This document shows, piece after piece, positions 61,111 to 64,000 of a DNA stretch of 64,000 nt. The position numbers and the translations under genes were made by a program. The DNA is taken from contig NZ_JALDAX010000001.1 in the NCBI RefSeq assembly GCF_022698145.1, positions 558,001-622,000 on the forward strand, in the 5' to 3' direction. Numbering within the stretch: position 1 is the first letter of the stretch; every line of letters starts with the position of its first letter. The notes beneath the pieces were generated by a model, which did not search any database, was not told the origin of the DNA, and saw only the letters and a list, made by a program, of their open reading frames with translations. The stretch comes from Streptomyces spinosisporus (lineage in GTDB: Bacteria > Actinomycetota > Actinomycetes > Streptomycetales > Streptomycetaceae).

Positions 61111-61608
61111 ATGGAAGGCTTGGATGATCTGCAGCATCTGGACAGGCACCTGGTCGACGAGCTGACGCGGGTGGCGCGCGAGGCCGTGCGCGACGAGCTG
61201 CGCGAACAGGCTCGCAAGCAGCGGCGTACGGCCGTGCTGTACGGCGCGTCCGGAGCCATGGCCCTGTACGCGGGAGCGGCCGTCGCACTCGCCGTGGGGC
61301 TGGCCCTCGCGCTCGGCCTGCCCGACTGGGCGGCCGCGCTCATCACCGCGGCGATCCTCGGCATCGCCGCCTACGCGCTGCGCGAGGCGGCCCGGCCCTC
61401 CGCACCCCGGCCCGCCGGTCCGTCCGAGGCCGAACTCGCCTCCGGCGCGGGCCAGGGCGACCACGTCATCGGCGGCATGGCGCCCGGGGCGCCCCCGAGC
61501 GGCCTCGGCATGCCGTACCCGCCGGTCCCGCCGGTCGCGCCGACCGCGGGCTCGCCGAAGGCCGACGAAGCGGGCGGCGACCCCGAACAGCCGCACCACC
61601 GGACGTGA
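61111..61608 (+). CDS. Holin-X/phage-holin-family-like membrane protein
   Basis: 165 aa from ATG 61111 (weak ribosome-binding site). LDRHLVDELTRVAREAVRDELREQARKQRRTAVLYGASGAMALYAGAAVALAVGLALALGLPDWAAALITAAILGIAAYALR is an amphipathic helix followed by two membrane helices (about 48-95), the pattern of actinobacterial Holin-X (DUF1469-like). The tail is Pro/Gly-rich and probably cytoplasmic. It is 6 bp from the SDR gene. No prophage genes surround it, so it is likely a chromosomal membrane protein. Confidence 0.8.
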   Translation: MEGLDDLQHLDRHLVDELTRVAREAVRDELREQARKQRRTAVLYGASGAMALYAGAAVALAVGLALALGLPDWAAALITAAILGIAAYALREAARPSAPRPAGPSEAELASGAGQGDHVIGGMAPGAPPSGLGMPYPPVPPVAPTAGSPKADEAGGDPEQPHHRT

Positions 61609-61614
61609 CGCGCG

Positions 61615-62631
61615 GTGCGCACGCAGCACGGCAGGGTCGTGGTGGTGACCGGAGCCAGCGGCGGCGTGGGGCGGGCCACGGCCCGGGCCTTCGCCGCCCG
61701 CGGCGACCGGGTCGCCCTGCTGGCCCGGGGACGCGAGGGTCTCGCCGCGGCGGCTGACGAGGTGCAGCGGGCCGGTGGCGAGGCCCTGGTCGTTCCCGTG
61801 GACGTGGCCGACGCCAAGGCCGTGGACGACGCGGCCCAGCAGGTCGTGGACGCGTTCGGGCACATCGACGTATGGGTCAACGACGCCTTCTCCGGGGTCT
61901 TCGCGCCGTTCACCGAGATCACCCCGGACGAGTTCCGCCGGGTCACCGAAGTGTCGTACCTGGGCTATGTGTTCGGCACCCGGGGCGCGCTGCACCACAT
62001 GCTGCCGCGCGACCGGGGCACGATCGTGCAGGTCGGCTCCGCGCTCGCCTACCGCGGGATTCCGCTGCAGTCGGCGTACTGCGGGGCCAAGCACGCGATC
62101 CAGGGGTTCAACGAGTCGCTGCGCTGCGAGCTGCTGCACTCCGGCACCGGTGTCCGCACGACGATGGTGCAGCTGCCGGCGATGAACACCCCGCAGTTCG
62201 ACTGGGTGTTGAGCCGGATGCCGGGGCGGGCCAGGCCGGTGGCGCCGGTGTTCCAGCCGGAGGTCGCGGCCCGGGCGATCGTGCACGCCGCGTCCCACGC
62301 GCGTCGGCGCGAGTACTGGGTCGGCGGCTCCACCGTGGGCACGCTGCTCGCCAACGCTGCCGTCCCCGGACTGCTCGAACGCTATCTCGCCCGCACCGGC
62401 TTCGACGCCCAGCAGGACGAGGGCGAGCACGGCTCGCCGGGCAACCTCTGGAGCCCGGCGGACGGACCGCACGGCCGGGACTTCGGCCCCCACGGCCGCT
62501 TCGACGAGGAGTCGCACAACCACAGCGCCCAGAACTGGCTCTCCCGCAACCGCACCCGCGCCGGGACAGCCCTCGCGGTGGGCGCCGGGGTCGTGGCGGT
62601 GGGGAGGCTGGCCCGCCGGGTGCGGGCCTGA
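61615..62631 (+). CDS. SDR-family oxidoreductase with C-terminal membrane tail
   Basis: 338 aa from GTG 61615. Nucleotide-binding VVVTGASGGVGRATARAFAARG, catalytic region VGSALAYRGIPLQSAYCGAKHAIQGFNESLRCEL (Ser, Tyr-x3-Lys with YCGAK). The C terminus (about 315-338) ends in a short hydrophobic helix, TALAVGAGVVAVGRLARR. The last about 95 bp are duplicated downstream. It sits 6 bp after the holin-like gene, so it is the second gene of an operon. Confidence 0.9.
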   Translation: MRTQHGRVVVVTGASGGVGRATARAFAARGDRVALLARGREGLAAAADEVQRAGGEALVVPVDVADAKAVDDAAQQVVDAFGHIDVWVNDAFSGVFAPFTEITPDEFRRVTEVSYLGYVFGTRGALHHMLPRDRGTIVQVGSALAYRGIPLQSAYCGAKHAIQGFNESLRCELLHSGTGVRTTMVQLPAMNTPQFDWVLSRMPGRARPVAPVFQPEVAARAIVHAASHARRREYWVGGSTVGTLLANAAVPGLLERYLARTGFDAQQDEGEHGSPGNLWSPADGPHGRDFGPHGRFDEESHNHSAQNWLSRNRTRAGTALAVGAGVVAVGRLARRVRA

Positions 62632-62772
62632 GGGGTCGGTGTCCGGCACGGGCGGACACTCCGGTCGACGTCGGGGTGGGTCTCCCGCAACCGCGTACGC
62701 GCCGGGACGGCCCTCGCGGTGGGCGCCGGGGTTCTGGCGGTGGGGAGGCCGGCCCGCCGGGTGCGCGCCTGA
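62537..62772 (+). repeat. duplicated SDR gene tail (offset 141 bp)
   Basis: About 95 bp at 62537-62631, including the SDR stop, recurs at 62678-62772 at offset 141 with roughly ten percent differences, in the same frame and with its own stop. The second copy has no upstream SDR coding sequence and looks like a gene-conversion or deletion remnant. Confidence 0.85.
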
Positions 62773-62790
62773 CCGGCCGTGCCCGGCTCT

Positions 62791-62894
62791 GGCCGCGCCC
62801 GGCACACTGGGCGTGCTCGATCCACCGGCCGTCCCCGGCACGGGCCGCGCCCGGCACACTGGGCGTGCCCGATCCACCGGCCGCGCCCGGCACG
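62791..62894 (+). repeat. 52-bp tandem repeat
   Basis: GGCCGCGCCCGGCACACTGG begins at 62791 and again at 62843, with matching positions after it (TCCACCGG at 62821 and 62873), giving two copies of 52 bp. Partial units continue to about 62894. It lies in the intergenic region between the SDR tail duplication and the enolase-superfamily gene. Confidence 0.7.
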
Positions 62895-62915
62895 AGCGGA
62901 ACGCCCGACGGGGGT

Positions 62916-64000
62916 CTACCCCACCCGGTACTCCGCCACGTCGTCCGTTCGCAGTTCCAGCCCGTGCCCGATACCGGCGAGGGGACATACCGTGCCGCCC
63001 GTCGGGTCCAGTGCGCCGTCGAAGAACATGTCCTCGATGCGCACGTGGTCGTGGAACCATTCCAGGTGGCGGAAGTTGGGGACCGAGGCGGCCGCCGCGG
63101 CGTGGACGTGCGGGGCGCAGTGTGTGGAGATCTCCAGGCCGTGCGCCTGGGCCAGGGCGGCGGCGCGCAGGAACTCCGTCAGGCCGCCGCAGCGGGTCGC
63201 GTCGGCCTGGAGGCAGTCCACGGCGCCCGCCGTGATCATGCGGGCGAAATAGGGCAGGTCATAGCCGTACTCACCGGCGGCCACGTCGCACACCAGCGCG
63301 TCGCGGACCAGCCGCAGCCCCGTCAGGTCGTCGGAGGAGACCGGCTCCTCGAACCAGCCCACACCCTGCTGGGCGAGCGCATGACCGACCCGTATCGCCT
63401 GCTTGCGGGTGTAGGCGCCGTTCGCGTCGACGTACAACTCGCTCTCGGGACCGATCACTTGGCGGGCCGCGTGCACCCGGGCCAGGTCGCGGGTGACCTC
63501 GAGACCCCAGTTCCCGCCGATCTTGATCTTGACGCGCGGGATGTGCTGCCCGTGCACCCAGCCGTTCAGCTGCGCGGCCAGATGCGTGTCGTGGTACGTC
63601 GTGAAGCCGCCGCTGCCGTAGACCGGGACCTGTTCGCGGCAGACGCCGAGGAGCCGGGCCAGCGGGAGTTCGAGCAGCCGGGCCTTCAGGTCCCACAGGG
63701 CGATGTCCACGGCCGATATGGCGCAGGCGGCGATACCCGGGCGACCGGTGTTGCGGACCGAGCGGCACATCGCGTCGTGCGCCGCGGGGATGTCGAGGGC
63801 GTCGCGGCCCTCGACGAGCGGGGCGAGCCGGTCGCGCAGGAAGTCCGCGACGGCGACGGGCCCGTAGGTCCAGCCCGTGCCCGTCGCGTCGCCCGCCGCC
63901 ACCTCCGCGATCACCATGGTCGTGGAGTCCCAGGCGAGCGTGCCGTCCGCCTCGGGCGCGTCGGTGGGCACCGTGTAGACGGACACGGCGGGACGGTGCA
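62916..64000 (-). CDS. mandelate racemase/muconate lactonizing-like enzyme (enolase superfamily), 5' end at or beyond window
   Basis: The reading frame is open to the window edge; a GTG at 63986 is a possible start (356 aa), but the frame continues upstream and the family usually has a few more residues. Catalytic elements: VKIKIGGNWG (Lys), YVDANGAYT (Asp), FEEPVSSDDL (Glu), AGEYGYD (Glu) and STHCAPHVH (His). Metal-dependent proton abstraction from a carboxylate substrate (mandelate, glucarate-like or other sugar acid). Specific substrate unknown. Confidence 0.88.
   Translation of the reverse strand, partial: HRPAVSVYTVPTDAPEADGTLAWDSTTMVIAEVAAGDATGTGWTYGPVAVADFLRDRLAPLVEGRDALDIPAAHDAMCRSVRNTGRPGIAACAISAVDIALWDLKARLLELPLARLLGVCREQVPVYGSGGFTTYHDTHLAAQLNGWVHGQHIPRVKIKIGGNWGLEVTRDLARVHAARQVIGPESELYVDANGAYTRKQAIRVGHALAQQGVGWFEEPVSSDDLTGLRLVRDALVCDVAAGEYGYDLPYFARMITAGAVDCLQADATRCGGLTEFLRAAALAQAHGLEISTHCAPHVHAAAAASVPNFRHLEWFHDHVRIEDMFFDGALDPTGGTVCPLAGIGHGLELRTDDVAEYRVG

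Noticed and set aside
61111..61608. Prophage lysis module based on the holin-like protein
   Set aside because: No endolysin, structural or integrase genes are nearby. The Holin-X-like architecture is common in actinobacterial chromosomes and here is coupled to an SDR gene.
1..64000. tRNA, rRNA, CRISPR arrays, IS elements, att sites
   Set aside because: Reading both strands by eye I saw no tRNA-like cloverleaf with a conserved T-loop, no regularly spaced repeats of CRISPR type, and no transposase or integrase gene. A tRNAscan and IS search would be decisive.

Overview
The window is very GC-rich actinobacterial chromosome, almost certainly Streptomyces. The signs are strong G/C third-position bias, GTG starts, ATGA/GTGA-coupled operons, many -10-only leaderless starts, a single noticed TTA codon, and Streptomyces-typical families (SpoIIE phosphatases, DUF6204, secreted tripeptidyl aminopeptidase, ethylmalonyl-CoA genes). 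I saw no rRNA, tRNA, CRISPR array, insertion sequence or prophage. The window is mostly housekeeping and accessory metabolism, with several small recombination scars.

Region 1 (1-9.4 kb): a partial DUF3558-like exported protein; a methyltransferase/AhpD-like pair; a NarL-type two-component system whose kinase-regulator junction carries a chimeric 33-codon scar; a gamma-glutamyltransferase-like protein; an inositol-monophosphatase-like enzyme; an FAD oxidoreductase coupled to a macrodomain protein. Region 2 (9.4-14.2 kb): an envelope-signalling locus. An ECF sigma factor with a coupled membrane protein is divergent from a membrane-tethered sigma-like protein, which is coupled to a penicillin-binding protein whose transpeptidase motifs are lost; DedA follows. 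Region 3 (14.3-19.1 kb): alkylation repair (Ada-AraC-AlkA fusion plus Ogt), then Sir2, a small secreted protein, Nudix and ADP-ribosylglycohydrolase genes. Region 4 (19.2-26.7 kb): glycerate kinase, a PucR regulator, and a divergent five-gene liv ABC operon ending in a strong terminator.

Region 5 (26.7-38 kb, minus strand): phosphatidylethanolamine synthesis (pssA, psd) and the ethylmalonyl-CoA pathway (acyl-CoA dehydrogenase, mesaconyl-CoA hydratase, CoA-ester lyase, ethylmalonyl-CoA mutase, crotonyl-CoA carboxylase/reductase). A TetR regulator and a two-domain 3-hydroxyacyl-CoA dehydrogenase lie next to it. A promoter with a palindromic operator in its spacer precedes ccr. Region 6 (38-50.3 kb): a HEAT-repeat protein with a TTA codon, GNAT/RidA pair, secreted tripeptidyl aminopeptidase, an Rv2578c-like radical SAM gene under a LexA-like box, SRPBCC protein, an MFS exporter carrying three carboxypeptidase-regulatory-like domains, a PAS-GAF-SpoIIE-ATPase protein, a methyltransferase and a Tat-exported beta-propeller protein.

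Region 7 (50.4-57.3 kb): a compact four-peptidase operon (M55, M20, S9, S66) suited to peptide or peptidoglycan-peptide catabolism, followed by a secreted X-Pro peptidase-like hydrolase. Region 8 (57.3-64 kb): GNAT, DUF6204, DUF5107-TPR, VOC, a decayed gene fragment, a holin-X-like membrane protein coupled to an SDR enzyme with a duplicated tail and 52-bp tandem repeats, and an enolase-superfamily gene running to the window edge.
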